64,000 nucleotides of DNA from NCBI GenBank assembly GCA_018136815.1, contig CM030933.1, positions 3,812,106 through 3,876,105 of the forward strand, in the 5' to 3' direction. Shown piece after piece: positions 53,241 to 62,793 of the stretch (its first letter is position 1; each line of letters opens with the position of its first letter). Source of the stretch: Isochrysis galbana. Lineage: Eukaryota > Haptophyta > Isochrysidales > Isochrysidaceae. The notes under the pieces are model-generated. The model saw only the letters and a program-made list of their open reading frames with translations. It made no database searches and was not told the origin of the DNA. The translations under genes were made by a program, and so were the position numbers.

Positions 53241-54601
53241 CTATGCACAGCTTTGTTTTGTACCACTATTGTTCATAACTAAAAAGAAAACAGATTGTGG
53301 TCCTCTTTTGACGGAACGCGACTTCCGTAGCCTTCATCGGCAACGGAGCCCCTACCCCGCGATGCGATGGGGGTGTGCGCGGTTGGTGCATGGCTCGTCC
53401 GGTGTATGTGGCTAGGGGCCCTAGCCAACAAGATGCTCTACAAGACTACAAGACTACAATGCTAAACGGTAAACGGGGGGGGGGAGAGACTCTGTCTTCA
53501 CCGATATTTAGAGCATCGTAGTTCATCTTGTACGCCAGCATCCCTAGCCACATATAAAGTCAGAGAGACTTTCCACCGGACGAGCCATGCACCGCTGACC
53601 GCCGCGCACACCCCCATCGCGGGGTAGGTGCTCTCGGTCCCTCTGCACTAGGGTTATATGTACTCACACAACAAGAAAACTCTGACTGAAGTAGTGGAGT
53701 AGTGGAGTTGCGGCTCGTGTTCCGAAGCGGCAACTGAGGACGATATAAAGTAACAAGACGTAAAGAGCGGAGAGACCAGAGGTTGAGAAGAGAGAGAGGC
53801 GGGCGGGCGGGGCGGCGCGCGGGGGTGGGGGGGGGGGAGGGGGCGCCTGCTTTCACCGAGGAAAAGGGCGCCCCCCGAAGCGAACCCGACCCTCAGACGA
53901 TGAGACGCTCTCTCTCTCTCTTTCTGCCTCTCTTTGTTCGGTCTCTCTCTCAAGTGTGCGTGTCTTCTCTCCCTACCTCTCTCCCCATTTTTGTATTTGC
54001 TCGTCTCCTCGGTTCGCTCGCCCTCAACCCCTCTCTCGTCGTGTTGCCAGCTTCGTCCTCAAATTTTCTGATCGCTCGTACTAGAGTATTGTTGTACTCT
54101 ACTCTTTTCTCTTTTTCTCTCTAGCACTATATCATTTTCGTCCCCATCCTCTCTCTCCTTTCTCTCCGGTAGATCCCGTGAAGGAAGCGCGGGAGAAAAG
54201 AGCAGCATCTGGGGAGAAAAAGAGACAGAAGAACCAAGGGAAACTGCCAAAAGAGAGAAATGAAAGGCGAGGAGAGAAAGAAGAGAGAGTGGGTGGAGGA
54301 GAGTGGCGCTGCTGCAGCGGCAGCAGAGAAGAGGGAAGAAGAGAGGGACCACGAGAGTCGAGGGAGCACCCTCCGCACACGTTAATCAAGAGCACAGATA
54401 CTCTAGTAGATTCGAGGTCGACGGCAAAGCGCCAGTCAGAGCGAGAGGCTGGGCTCCCTCCTCCGCCGCCCTCTCCATATCCCCCCCGCCCTCCGCTGGG
54501 CAGGGCCCCACGAACGGTGGACGGCCGGCCAGCTTGCAACGCCCTCTGAACGCGCACGCGAGAGAGTTAGAGCTCGACGCACGACACGGCCTCTCATCAC
54601 C
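53241..54601. other. Upstream region of the phosphatase gene, with an inverted pair of upstream-block copies
   Basis: 53290-53320 has TCCTCTTTTGACGGAACGCG (reverse family C tail), joined to a forward copy of the distal part of the upstream block (53330-53430). The full block lies in reverse at 53545-53686. 53480 is a G-run, and 53905-54175 is CT-rich. GA-rich sequence leads to the ATG at 54602. Confidence 0.5.
53545..53686 (-). promoter_or_regulatory. Conserved upstream block copy 3 (upstream of the phosphatase gene)
   Basis: Read toward the gene: ACCCCCATCGCGGGGTAGG, then TGCACTAGGGTTATATG, then CTCACACAACAAGAAAACTC TGAC ending 53686. The distance to ATG 54602 is ~915 bp, so it would need a long leader or 5' UTR intron. 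An extra ATAAAGTCAGAGAGACTTTC insertion lies at its distal end. Confidence 0.4.
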
Positions 54602-57554
54602 ATGCCGCCCGCAGAACAGACCCACAACGTCTCCTTTCTCACTGATGTCGAGGGCAACTGGGAGTTCCTTGAGCGCTTCATCAACCTCTCTGATGCTCTG
54701 CAGCTGGAGGCGCCGCCCGATGAGAGCGGTGCCGCACAGATCACGCTGAACGATGGCTGGCAACTCGTTGTCGGCGGCGATCTCTGCGATAAGGGCGCTT
54801 TTGTCGGAGGCACTGTGCGCGTCGTGCGCTCGATCGTCGCGCTCAAGAAGAAATACCCTGACCGCGTCACCATCATCCTCGGCAATCGTGACATCAACAA
54901 GATGCGCTTCACCTCGGAGCTCTCGCTTGAGCAGCTCGATGATTCGCGCCTCGAGCGTGTGCCCGGGCCGTATTGGGTACCCGAGTCTAAGCGCGTCTCT
55001 CCCCTCATGTTTTTCCGTGGGCTTTCAGTCGAGAAGTTTGGGACGTCAGTCACGGATAGCATGACCAACCAGCAGATCGCGGCTAGCTTCAATACTATTA
55101 TCAATCGTCTGCGCTGGATGCTCAAGGAGACGATGGGTGCCGATGGAGAGCTTGAGCGTCGAAGGGCAGAGCTGGCACTGCTGCGCGGTGAGCGACGCAT
55201 CTCGAGCATTGAGAAGGAGGCGAGCGTACGGAACGTGGAGCGGAGCGCCAGCGGTTCTGGCGACGGCGACTTCGGCATAGCCGATGTGGAACTTGTTGCC
55301 TCATTCACCGACTGCGTACGTGAAGGTGGGTTCATGCGCGAGCTCTTCGAGCTCGGTCAGCTGGCGGTCATCATCGGCTCCACGCTGTTCGTGCACGGCG
55401 GTGTCGTCTCCCCAGGCGGTGTCGCCCTCGGCAAGGTACCAGACGTTGAGCGCGATATCGAGGATGTGCACGAATGGGTCAACGAGCTTAATCGATGGTA
55501 CCACTCGCAGCTTGAGGACTGGATCAAGCGGCCACACTGGGAGGACGACGAGAAGATCGACCTGTTTGGCTCTCGCGGTGGACACCAACTGATGGACTAT
55601 GTCGTACCGAGCCCACGACCGACCGTCGTGCTCGCCAAGCATCTGACGCCCTCCGGGATGCCCCAGCCGCTTGATGACGACCTGACGCGCCGACTCAACG
55701 CCTCTGGCATCTATCGAATTTGCGTCGGGCATACACCTCATGGTTCCTGCCCAACCGTCATTAAATGCCCCGGCGTGCTCATCAAACAGAGCTCAATAGA
55801 TGATGACCCTGCCTCATCCCCAGAATTATCCGCCATCACTCCGAAAAGCACCGCGAATGGCTCTTTCGCGCGGCGGCCGACAGTCGAGCATAGCGTACCT
55901 GCTCTAGAGATCATTATGGCAGACACCAGCTACTCCGATATGAAGGCGAGTCGCCCCGGGGGCGCGGACGCCCGTGCAGACGGCCGTTGGCCCTCCCTCC
56001 CTACAGCCCGCGAATAGCCGCGAGGCACGTCTTGCACCCATTCCTACTTGCCCGATGTCTCCTACCGCCACGACTCAGGCGAAAGACAATCGTGGCGAGT
56101 CTGTCTCCGAAGTGCAAATATTACCCGACGGTTGTGCGCGCATCCACGGGCGTATTGATGGCAAACGGGTGATCGACTACAAGCTCGGCCCGGTGCGTGC
56201 GCACATAAGGGCTGGTGCGCCACTGCCTCCCCTCGAAGAAGGGATGGATCTCATCGGCTTACAAGCACCGGTAGAAAAGCGCGAGCCAGCTACGCTTAAG
56301 AGCGTCAAAGGTGACGAAGCAGCTCTACTCTCACGCTTCGTCAAGGCTTGGTTGCCGGACAAGCAGGCTTACTTGCTGTGCTTTGTCGACGGCTTCAAGC
56401 ACTCGTTGAACGAAGTGTGCTCGGCAATCCCCCTCCCCCCCCTTTTCCCGGACACGCCGTGTGTTTGCGCCTCGGCATCACCCACCCGCCGAGTGCATCT
56501 TCGTTTTGATATGCATCTTGCCCTTCTCCACCTCCCTGGCTCTTCCAGGGGCCATTCTGTGCGTTTGAGCATGCCACCTTCCCTTGTGCGAAATCGGAGC
56601 CTCCTAACCACCACCTACACCCAGTTCACGCTGTGCTACGCTGTTGTGGCGTCAGGTGCCTCGAGAAGTCGCTCATGTGCTATTTGGCGAGACGAAGGGC
56701 GGCCTCCCAGCAGATGATGCAGAACGACAGCTAGCCATGCAGCGCTATTCGGACGGCTTAGCGTCCGAGTCCAGCTCAGCCATGGTCTCCTACCATTCAG
56801 TTGGCGATGAAGGATGCTCACATCTCGAAGAAGAAGACGCCTCCCATTTCACGAATTCATTGCTACAGGTACGGCGCGCCGTCGTTCGTCAATTTTGCTC
56901 TCAATGGCTTCTGTTGGATGGCTTTTCGTTATCTCTTCCACCCCCAACGATGCCACCGATCCCTGTTCGTTGCAGTTGCTCTTTTCAACCATGGACGCTA
57001 ACAACAATGGCGTCATCTCGCGCACTGAGCTGTCGCGCGCGCTCAAGGAGTTTCCTGAGATCCTCAAGCTGCTCGCGGGCACTGGCCAAGAGCCGCCCGA
57101 CGCATCAAAACTCATGCGCGAGATCGACACAGGTGGCAATGGTGATATCTCACGTCAGGAGCTCCGCGAGTACCTCTTCAACATCAAGAAGTTTGACCGG
57201 AAGCGAACGGTGCATCGCCGTATGGAAGAGCAAGCCGACCCAAAGACGATGCACAAATCCGTGCTTGACGTTGTCGGTCGCTCACACACTGCCGGCCCGC
57301 GTGTTATTGGCGACCACAACTTGCGCGGCGGGACAGGGAGTACCTTTCGCGCCGGAAGCGTGCCGCTGAACCTCTCTGACGACTACAAGCTGACGGAGAA
57401 GGAGGAATCAAGAAAAGTCGATGACGAATGTAGTTGTTGTGTGTGGTTCGTTGGCTTGTGCACGGGACATGGAGCCAAGGCCAAGCTGCGCAGCGTAGAG
57501 GAGGAGGCCTCGCCAGTAGCTGCGCCGAGCATAGCGTCACAGGAGCGAGTATGA
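54602..57554 (+). CDS. Calcineurin-like metallophosphoesterase fused to C-terminal EF-hands, four exons
   Basis: Exons 54602-55945, 56079-56414, 56656-56868, 56976-57554 sum to 2472 nt (823 residues). Junctions: AAG|GCGAGT...CTCAG|GCG (a GC-AG intron), GAA|GTGTGC...GTCAG|GTG, CAG|GTACGG...TGCAG|TTG. Metal and active-site motifs: LTDVEGNWEF (~13-22), GGDLCDKG (~58-65), ILGNRDINKMR (~97-107), FVHGGV (~264) and GHTPHG (~378). These match the five-block metallophosphatase fold in a variant with GNRD for GNHE. Exon 4 encodes two canonical EF-hand loops, DANNNGVISRTE and DTGGNGDISRQE, and a Cys-rich basic tail. A calcium-regulated phosphatase is the natural reading; substrate and location are unknown. 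Confidence 0.9.
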
Positions 57555-58144
57555 CATGGTGGTGCGCGCTTCCTAATGCTACACATTCTCGATCTCTCGA
57601 AACGACGCGAACAGCTGCCCACCAAAGCTCTCTTGCGCCGACTCCAAGCATGTCGACCCGTTTGGCATGCACACCCTTGCCCTTGGGTATTAATGAAGAG
57701 GAACAGCATATTGTGAAGATGATGTTTGACCTAGCGGCAAAGATCCATTGGGATTGGCGCATTGGCGGTCGACCTTGGATTAACAAAGCCACCTTCCGAT
57801 GGAGAGCGGCTCTTTGTACCCCTGCTAACGCGGTCGCATTGTCAATATAGGTCGTGCGGTCTTCTCCTTGCAACCCGAGTCGCCCAAGTGTTTCTTCTTC
57901 TCCTCCTTGCAACGCGAGTCGCCCCGGTCCATGGATTCGGGATTGATCGGCATTGGTTGATGCACGTTAACATGTGTCGAGACTTTACGAGGCGAGTTTC
58001 CGGTGTAGAGCTCCATTGCGAGTTGAACTCTTATTTGTCTGTCCCTATTGCGCCTCGCCAGTGCCTATGTATCAGAAAAGTAGAGTCCGTAGATATGTGT
58101 GGGATGCATCAATCCTAATCACGCTTCTAGGTGCTATCCCACAA
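57555..58144. other. 3' spacer of the phosphatase gene
   Basis: An ATG frame at 57650-57850 (MSTRLACTPLPLGINEEEQH...) is unrecognised. 57855-57925 holds a short duplication TCTCCTTGCAAC(C/G)CGAGTCGCCC. Nothing else is seen. Confidence 0.4.
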
Positions 58145-58470
58145 CCTACTTTTATAAGTGGGGGTCAATGGGGGCATCGCGCCCCCCTCACTCCATCGCG
58201 GACACCCGCCGGGGTGGGCGCGTACAATCAACCCCAGCCCCTGAACTCTGGCAGGGGCAAGGCACTCATCAATCTGGCCCAGACCCCGGGGCGGCAAGTG
58301 CCGTGTCCCTTTGACCTGCCGTCGGGCGCCCCCTTGCTGTCCGGCTGCTGCCGTTCCTGGCTTCCTTACTGGGCTTCCAGCCCTCATCAATGCGTTTTGC
58401 ATTGCGTTTTTGTGAAGTCGCGTTCCGTCAAAAGAGGGCCAGGTGATTTGTTTGTCATCCATATGTGCTT
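58145..58470 (+). mobile_element. Hairpin family C retroelement
   Basis: Starts with the hairpin CCTACTT-TTAT-AAGTGGG (58145-58162, one G-T pair), then GGTCA and ATGGGGGC, and continues CCATCGCGGACACCCGCCGG and CAACCCCAGCCCCTG. It ends in the tail GTCGCGTTCCGTCAAAAGAG GGCC (~58416-58440). The GC-rich core is mostly deleted in this copy. Confidence 0.65.
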
Positions 58471-58570
58471 GTTTTCTTTTTGGGTAGCCACAATAATATT
58501 ATTATTACGAAGATGATGAGTACAAAGCTAATCACGCTCCCCCACTCTCAACACACGCGGTAACCCCCAG

Positions 58571-59137
58571 CTACGCGGGCTGAGTTTTCATCTTCTTCGT
58601 CTTTTTCTCACATCCCTCTTCCTCGATGTCGTTCTGCTGGCAGGCGACGATGTCGCTTGGCTGATCTTGGGTGGCGAGGTCCGTGACGCGTGCGAGGACG
58701 GCCTTCTTGTTCTCCATGTAGAGTTTGCTAGCTGCTCGGTGCACTTGCACCATGGGGTTCGTTTCAGCGTACGCGACCGCCGTGATGTATTCCATGCAGA
58801 GGTACGCGACGGCGGCCTCGTCTCCAATGTACTTGGTCTTTGGGATCCTATCGTACTCGTCGGAGTAGTCGCCGACGAGCATGAGCTTTGCCTTGCACCA
58901 ACGGCCCATGTATGGCTCGATGAGTGCCCACATCGACGGGTAGCGTTCCTTGGCCAGATCCACGCGAAAGTCTCCACATCCACGGCCCATGCCAAAGGCT
59001 GTGACGAGCAGCATCGCCAGGATGGCGCCGCTCATGCCCTCTTCCATGTGTTCGCAGAACCTGAAGGCTGGGCTGCGGATCTCCTCGTAGGTGCGGTGAC
59101 CGAGTCGCTTGGCGATGAAGAAAAAGTACTGGCCCAT
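58571..59137 (-). CDS. Small gene beginning MGQYF, function unknown
   Basis: A complete 188-residue frame from ATG 59137 in a good context (ACCATGG) to TAG at 58571-58573. It starts MGQYFFFIAKRLGHRTYEEI. The middle is hydrophobic to mixed (GAILAMLLVTAFGMGRGCGD, ALIEPYMGRWCKAKLMLVGD YSDEYD) and the tail is strongly basic (CEKKTKKMKTQPA). An MGQYxxxxN-type start occurs in a broad family of uncharacterised proteins of fungi, protists and large DNA viruses that report an entity's local state, but similarity beyond the first residues is not secure. A second copy of its 3' end lies at 60233 on the plus strand. Confidence 0.65.
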   Translation of the reverse strand: MGQYFFFIAKRLGHRTYEEIRSPAFRFCEHMEEGMSGAILAMLLVTAFGMGRGCGDFRVDLAKERYPSMWALIEPYMGRWCKAKLMLVGDYSDEYDRIPKTKYIGDEAAVAYLCMEYITAVAYAETNPMVQVHRAASKLYMENKKAVLARVTDLATQDQPSDIVACQQNDIEEEGCEKKTKKMKTQPA

Positions 59138-59166
59138 GGTGAAGGAGCGAGGCTTGTGGGGGAAGA

Positions 59167-59924
59167 AAAAAAAACCCTTCTAATATTCTTACCGCACTCG
59201 CGGCGAATGGAACCACTACCTACTACACGTAGCACGTAGCATACTTTCTACACCCCCACTCCCCCGGCCCTTCTCCCCCCGCCATCAGGCGGCTCCCCCC
59301 GTGCACTACTAGGGGGATAGGGGTGAAGGGCTTAGATATGGTCCGGTGGCCCGCGCCCCCCCCCCGGTGATCATTCCCCCCCTTCCTCCTGTATCTCCGA
59401 GTGGGCGGCCTACTCTGTCCCGACTTATCCTGTAAACAGGTGCGGGACTTACCTATTTTTCGGTGAGCGGAGCTCTCGCTCCGCCCACCCCCTTCTCCGC
59501 GCTCTCTCTCCCCTCTCCTGCGGCACGCGCGATGGCGCGCCTGCGGCAGGCCTGCAGCTGCCCCTGGCGAGCCCTGGAGGCTCATGGAGGCCAGCTCTGG
59601 GGGCAGAGGAGGCTGGGACTGGGCCCTGGTCTCCCCTGCCTCTCCCTCGCTGGCGCTCCTGAGCCTCTGGGGCCCCCAATCTGCACCTGTCTGCCTGTCG
59701 ACAGGGGGGGAGGGGGGGTTGGAGCGATGGGCTAGTCACGAGGGGCCAGGATGGGCGAATGGGGCGAGCCTGTGGGGAAGGGAGTGGGTCAGTAGGGCAG
59801 TGGCCTCCTGGCAAGCCATCAGGCGTGCCAGGAGGATGGGTAGTTCCTCCCCCATGGCAGGGGAGGAGTGGAGAGAGGGGGGGGCTCGTGCCCCCCCATG
59901 GGGCAACCAAGTATAAACTTAGTT
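59167..59924 (-). mobile_element. Hairpin family A retroelement with 16-bp target duplication
   Basis: The flanks GGCTTGTGGGGGAAGA (59151-59166) and GGCTGGTGGGGGAAGA (59925-59940) differ by one base. On the minus strand the element begins exactly with the hairpin AACTAAGTTTATACTTGGTT (59924-59905), then ...CCC and ATGGGGGGGC, the core, and the distal half. It ends ...AAGAATATTAGAAG plus an A/T-run at 59167. It landed about 15 bp upstream of the MGQYF start codon. Confidence 0.85.
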
Positions 59925-60094
59925 GGCTGGTGGGGGAAGAGGAGAGTGAAGCGGGGTGTAGGTGGTGGATGTCTGGGAGGAAGACTCTGGATTTTCGCCA
60001 GATGCGTGTGCACGCCGTGCGCATGATGAGTGGCAATCACATGCGCGGGGATCCCGTGCGTGGAAAGTTTCCGCGGGTTTCGTCAAGCGCACGC

Positions 60095-60224
60095 CGGGTC
60101 ATCCTAGCGCGGTCGCTTCGGCGACAGCGGCGTGTCCATGAAGCTTTCGTCCATCGCGGCGAGGGCAGCGGCGGCGAGGGAGGGCGGCGGCGCGCGCTCC
60201 ATGACCCTATCAGTTTACTGATAG
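60095..60224 (-). mobile_element. Hairpin family D retroelement, 5' ~130 bp only
   Basis: Perfect hairpin CTATCAGTAAACTGATAG (60224-60207), then GGTC and ATG 60203 opening MERAPPPSLAAAALAAMDES, then DTPLSPKRPR. It is cut at ~60095 by sequence of the inverted-repeat-element arm type (60000-60070). Confidence 0.7.
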
Positions 60225-60232
60225 TTCCTAAC

Positions 60233-60304
60233 GACATTGACAACGAGGATCGAGGAGGAGGGGTGTGAGAAAAAGACGAAGAAGATGAAAACTCAGCCTG
60301 CTTA
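60233..60304 (+). pseudogene. Duplicate of the MGQYF gene 3' end
   Basis: Reads AACGACATTGACAACGAGG ... GGTGTGAGAAAAAGACGAAG ... AAAACTCAGCCTGCTTAG. It matches the end of the 58571 gene (NDIEEEGCEKKTKKMKTQPA, stop) with a small insertion. Family D is inserted just before it, and no upstream part of the copy is found. Confidence 0.7.
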
Positions 60305-60370
60305 GGGTGTGTCCGCTTAGTGTTTTCGTACATAACGTTAGCTGCTATGCGCACGCGCCGCGTCCTTGTG

Positions 60371-60730
60371 CATGTACTAACATAACAATCTGAGTGAAAA
60401 CAAAACTATCACATGGCCCTCTTTTGACGGAACGCGACTTTCCCTCGCTCGCCTCGTTGGCCCTGGGTGCCCTCCTGGCGCCTGGCGGCCTCAGTGGTCT
60501 GTGGCTCAGTGGTGAGGGGGGGGTCAGTACGAGCAAGGGCCCGTGCAGGCGAGTGCGTGCAGCGCGCGACGCGCGCTCGGCGAAGGTCTGGGCCAGAGTG
60601 GTGTCAGCTCGGCCCCTGCCAGCAGGCAGGGGATGGCAGGTTGAGTGTGCAGGCAGGCCCACCCAGGGGGTGTCTGCGATGGAGAGAGGGGGGCGCGAGG
60701 CCCCCATTGGCCTCCTACTTATGAAAGTAG
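60371..60730 (-). mobile_element. Hairpin family C retroelement
   Basis: On the minus strand it starts with the perfect hairpin CTACTT-TCAT-AAGTAG (60730-60715), then the ...CCAATGGGGGCC and CATCGCAGACACCCCC blocks, and a shortened core. The tail is GTCGCGTTCCGTCAAAAGAG GGCCATGTGATAG (60436-60400), ending ...CAGATTGTTATGTTAGTAC. Confidence 0.65.
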
Positions 60731-60789
60731 TTGGCTTGGCACTAGAAAGCTGGCAAAAGACAAGACTTTCTATCCGTATGTCGATCAAA

Positions 60790-60813
60790 AAACATCTGAA
60801 GATTCTGGGCTAA
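60790..60813 (-). mobile_element. Extremely truncated family D 3' end (24 bp) with 18-bp duplication
   Basis: Only AACATCTGAAGATTCTGGGC TAA is inserted between ATCCGTATGTCGATCAAA (60772-60789) and ATCCGTATGACGATCAAA (60814-60831), which differ by one base. Confidence 0.7.
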
Positions 60814-60833
60814 ATCCGTATGACGATCAAAGT

Positions 60834-61283
60834 CAGTGATGGTGCATTAGTTCATCAGCTGACACCAACTTCGAGGCTGACACTGATATCATAGCTGATA
60901 TAAGCTGATGGACCTCATCAGCTGATATCACCTCAAAGGCCCTGAGCGAGCAGAATATCAACTGATATCAGTGGCTTGTGTATTTGCTGCAGATCTAAAT
61001 ACGACAAAACGTCCTCTTCTAAGCAATTTGTGAGCGTCAAGTGGCTCAGGTGACAGCGCGTGGGCGAGGCGCAGCGCGGAGAACCAGTTCGACTCCCGTC
61101 CAACCTCAGTAAAACTCAACTTTTTTGCACTTTTTTTTTGGATGTAGAAAGTAAAGGGGACTGGGTGTTTTGTTTTCTCCCCGCTCCAAGCTGCTGACAA
61201 CTGATAACTGATATCAGTTATCAGCTCGAGGTGAGCTGATACTGATGTAAAAAACTGATATTAGTACTGATGCACCATCACTG
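60834..61283. mobile_element. hAT-type MITE with perfect 8-bp target duplication
   Basis: Target duplicates ATCAAAGT lie at 60826-60833 and 61284-61291. The termini are inverted: CAGTGATGGTGCAT(T) at the left and its complement ATGCACCATCACTG at the right. An 8-bp duplication and CAGTG-type ends are hallmarks of hAT elements. Subterminal regions are packed with CTGATATCAG and CAGCTGAT palindromes. The 450 bp have no coding capacity, so mobility would depend on a transposase elsewhere. The centre contains pol III-box-like words (see 61038). Confidence 0.92.
61038..61125 (+). ncRNA. tRNA-like / SINE-like segment inside the MITE
   Basis: TGGCTCAGGTGAC (A-box-like, ~61042) and AGTTCGACTCC (B-box-like, ~61086) are spaced as in a tRNA and followed by a T-run at ~61121, a possible pol III terminator. 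A clean cloverleaf cannot be drawn, so this is at most a tRNA-derived remnant. Confidence 0.3.
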
Positions 61284-61419
61284 ATCAAAGTAGTGAGACG
61301 TACTCCTATACAACTTATCGGGAGCGCTCAAACCGCGCACCGACACGACTTCACCGCTAGACCCCGAGGAAGGTCACCGTGAAACCTCACCAGCAACTCC
61401 GAATGAACGGCATTGTATC

Positions 61420-61618
61420 CAATAAGCCTGCCCCGAACCCGCACTCCAAACAAGACTCATGGTAGCGCACCAGAGTCGGACCCCAGAAACCGAAGACAAA
61501 GGAATGAAGGGGGGAAAGGGAGGAGGTGGGGAGAGGGGATGTAAGGGCGGTGTCGTGGCAGTGACAGGGTAACCTAGGATTAGTAGGCGTGTAGCCCGGA
61601 AACTTCAGATTTTTTTTT
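61420..61618 (+). mobile_element. Family D 3' part, forward orientation
   Basis: Reads CCGAACCCGCACTCCAAAC ... CCAGAAACCGAAGACAAAGG ... GTAGCCCGGAAACTTCAG plus a T-run, the last ~200 bp of family D. It ends ~14 bp before the stop codon of the F-box/SPRY gene on the other strand. Confidence 0.65.
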
Positions 61619-61631
61619 ACTCCTATACAAC

Positions 61632-62627
61632 TTATTCCAAGGCCATCGCTGCCTGAACTCTGGCTTCGAGTGGCAAATCTGCATCTCCTGGTCGAGAAAC
61701 ATCCGTCAAGTGGACGACTGGATAGAAATACACTGGCCTTGGGGTGAGGCGGGGTATGAAGAGCTGACGCACAGCAACACGCCATGGCCCAGAATTCACA
61801 GCAAAGGATAGTGTGCCGCGAGATCCCGGCTGCAAATCGAGAGAGACCCGCACAACGTCACCCGTGCCGAAGGTCGGCATTTCAGGATTGAGACTGCCCC
61901 CGATACCTGCTCCCCAAATCCACCCCGTCGACGAGAGTGCCGCCAGTTGCCAATTGGAATCTAAGAACCGTTGGATGAGGCCACGCTGACTTGATGAACG
62001 TCTCAAAGTGCAGCGAAAAGGATTAAGAGCATCCCTGATGGTCCCCCTGCGCATTGAGCAGCCCGCTTCATGAGGAGCTGATCCCTCGCAGTCACACCGA
62101 CGAAGCTGCCTGGGCCTCCCAGATGCCATATCCGCGCCCCGTCCATCGAACAGCACGCCGATCCACATGACAATCCCTCTGATCTCCGGAAGCTCACACA
62201 CCTTGATACTCCATTCCATAAAATTGCTTGCATGCTGAAGCCGCTCGGACGTGATAGGAATCACGCCAGTCACGGCAGCAACGCGAAACGGAAGCGCCAA
62301 ACCCAGCTGGAGTGTAGCCGCAGCATGACATCCTGGTTCAACTTCGCTGCTGAAGGCGATCGTCTCATCAAACTCCATCACAGTCGATGAATATTCCGCC
62401 GCCTTCTTCCAACTGTCCACGGAGCTCACTCCCCAGCTGCGCCTGGCTGCGGCCTGCCAGATGCCATTGGCGTCGCTCTCATGCAAAAACTCGTGTAGTC
62501 TGCGACAGACGAGCCCGAGCCTGCACAGATCGACCGGCCTAAGAGGCAGTGCGTCGAGGATCGCTGGGTCGGAGAGTGAGTTGCTCGCGCTTGACTCAGC
62601 CGCCGGCGGCCGGTATCGCTCAGTCAT
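61632..62627 (-). CDS. F-box protein with C-terminal SPRY-like domain
   Basis: 331 residues from ATG 62627. An F-box-like helix bundle lies at ~18-70 (LSDPAILDALPLRPVDLCRL, VCRRLHEFLHESDANGIWQA). The middle contains a beta-rich region with EWSIKVCELPEIRGIVMWIG VLFD, and the C-terminus has SPRY features: GWIWGAGIGGSLNPEMPTFG then TGDVVRVSLDLQPGSRGTLS and FAVNSG..RVAV...YPVVHL. F-box/SPRY proteins are substrate receptors of SCF ubiquitin ligases; the target is unknown. Single exon, no oddities. A conserved upstream block lies 167 bp before the start. Confidence 0.8.
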   Translation of the reverse strand: MTERYRPPAAESSASNSLSDPAILDALPLRPVDLCRLGLVCRRLHEFLHESDANGIWQAAARRSWGVSSVDSWKKAAEYSSTVMEFDETIAFSSEVEPGCHAAATLQLGLALPFRVAAVTGVIPITSERLQHASNFMEWSIKVCELPEIRGIVMWIGVLFDGRGADMASGRPRQLRRCDCEGSAPHEAGCSMRRGTIRDALNPFRCTLRRSSSQRGLIQRFLDSNWQLAALSSTGWIWGAGIGGSLNPEMPTFGTGDVVRVSLDLQPGSRGTLSFAVNSGPWRVAVRQLFIPRLTPRPVYFYPVVHLTDVSRPGDADLPLEARVQAAMALE

Positions 62628-62793
62628 GGGAAGAGACGGCGGCTAGCCCTGTTGCCAGGTTGCAATCGCACTACTTGCACGAATTCGGAGGGAGCGGAGC
62701 GAGAGCGAAAGCCTCGAGCTGCGGCGCCCCACCCGACGACGCCCGCGCCGGCGCGGCCGCAGCAGGCAGTCCGTCTCGGGTAGGACGGCCTCC

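Noticed and set aside
61038-61125. A functional tRNA gene
   Set aside because: A- and B-box-like words are present but no 7-bp acceptor pairing or plausible anticodon arm can be drawn.
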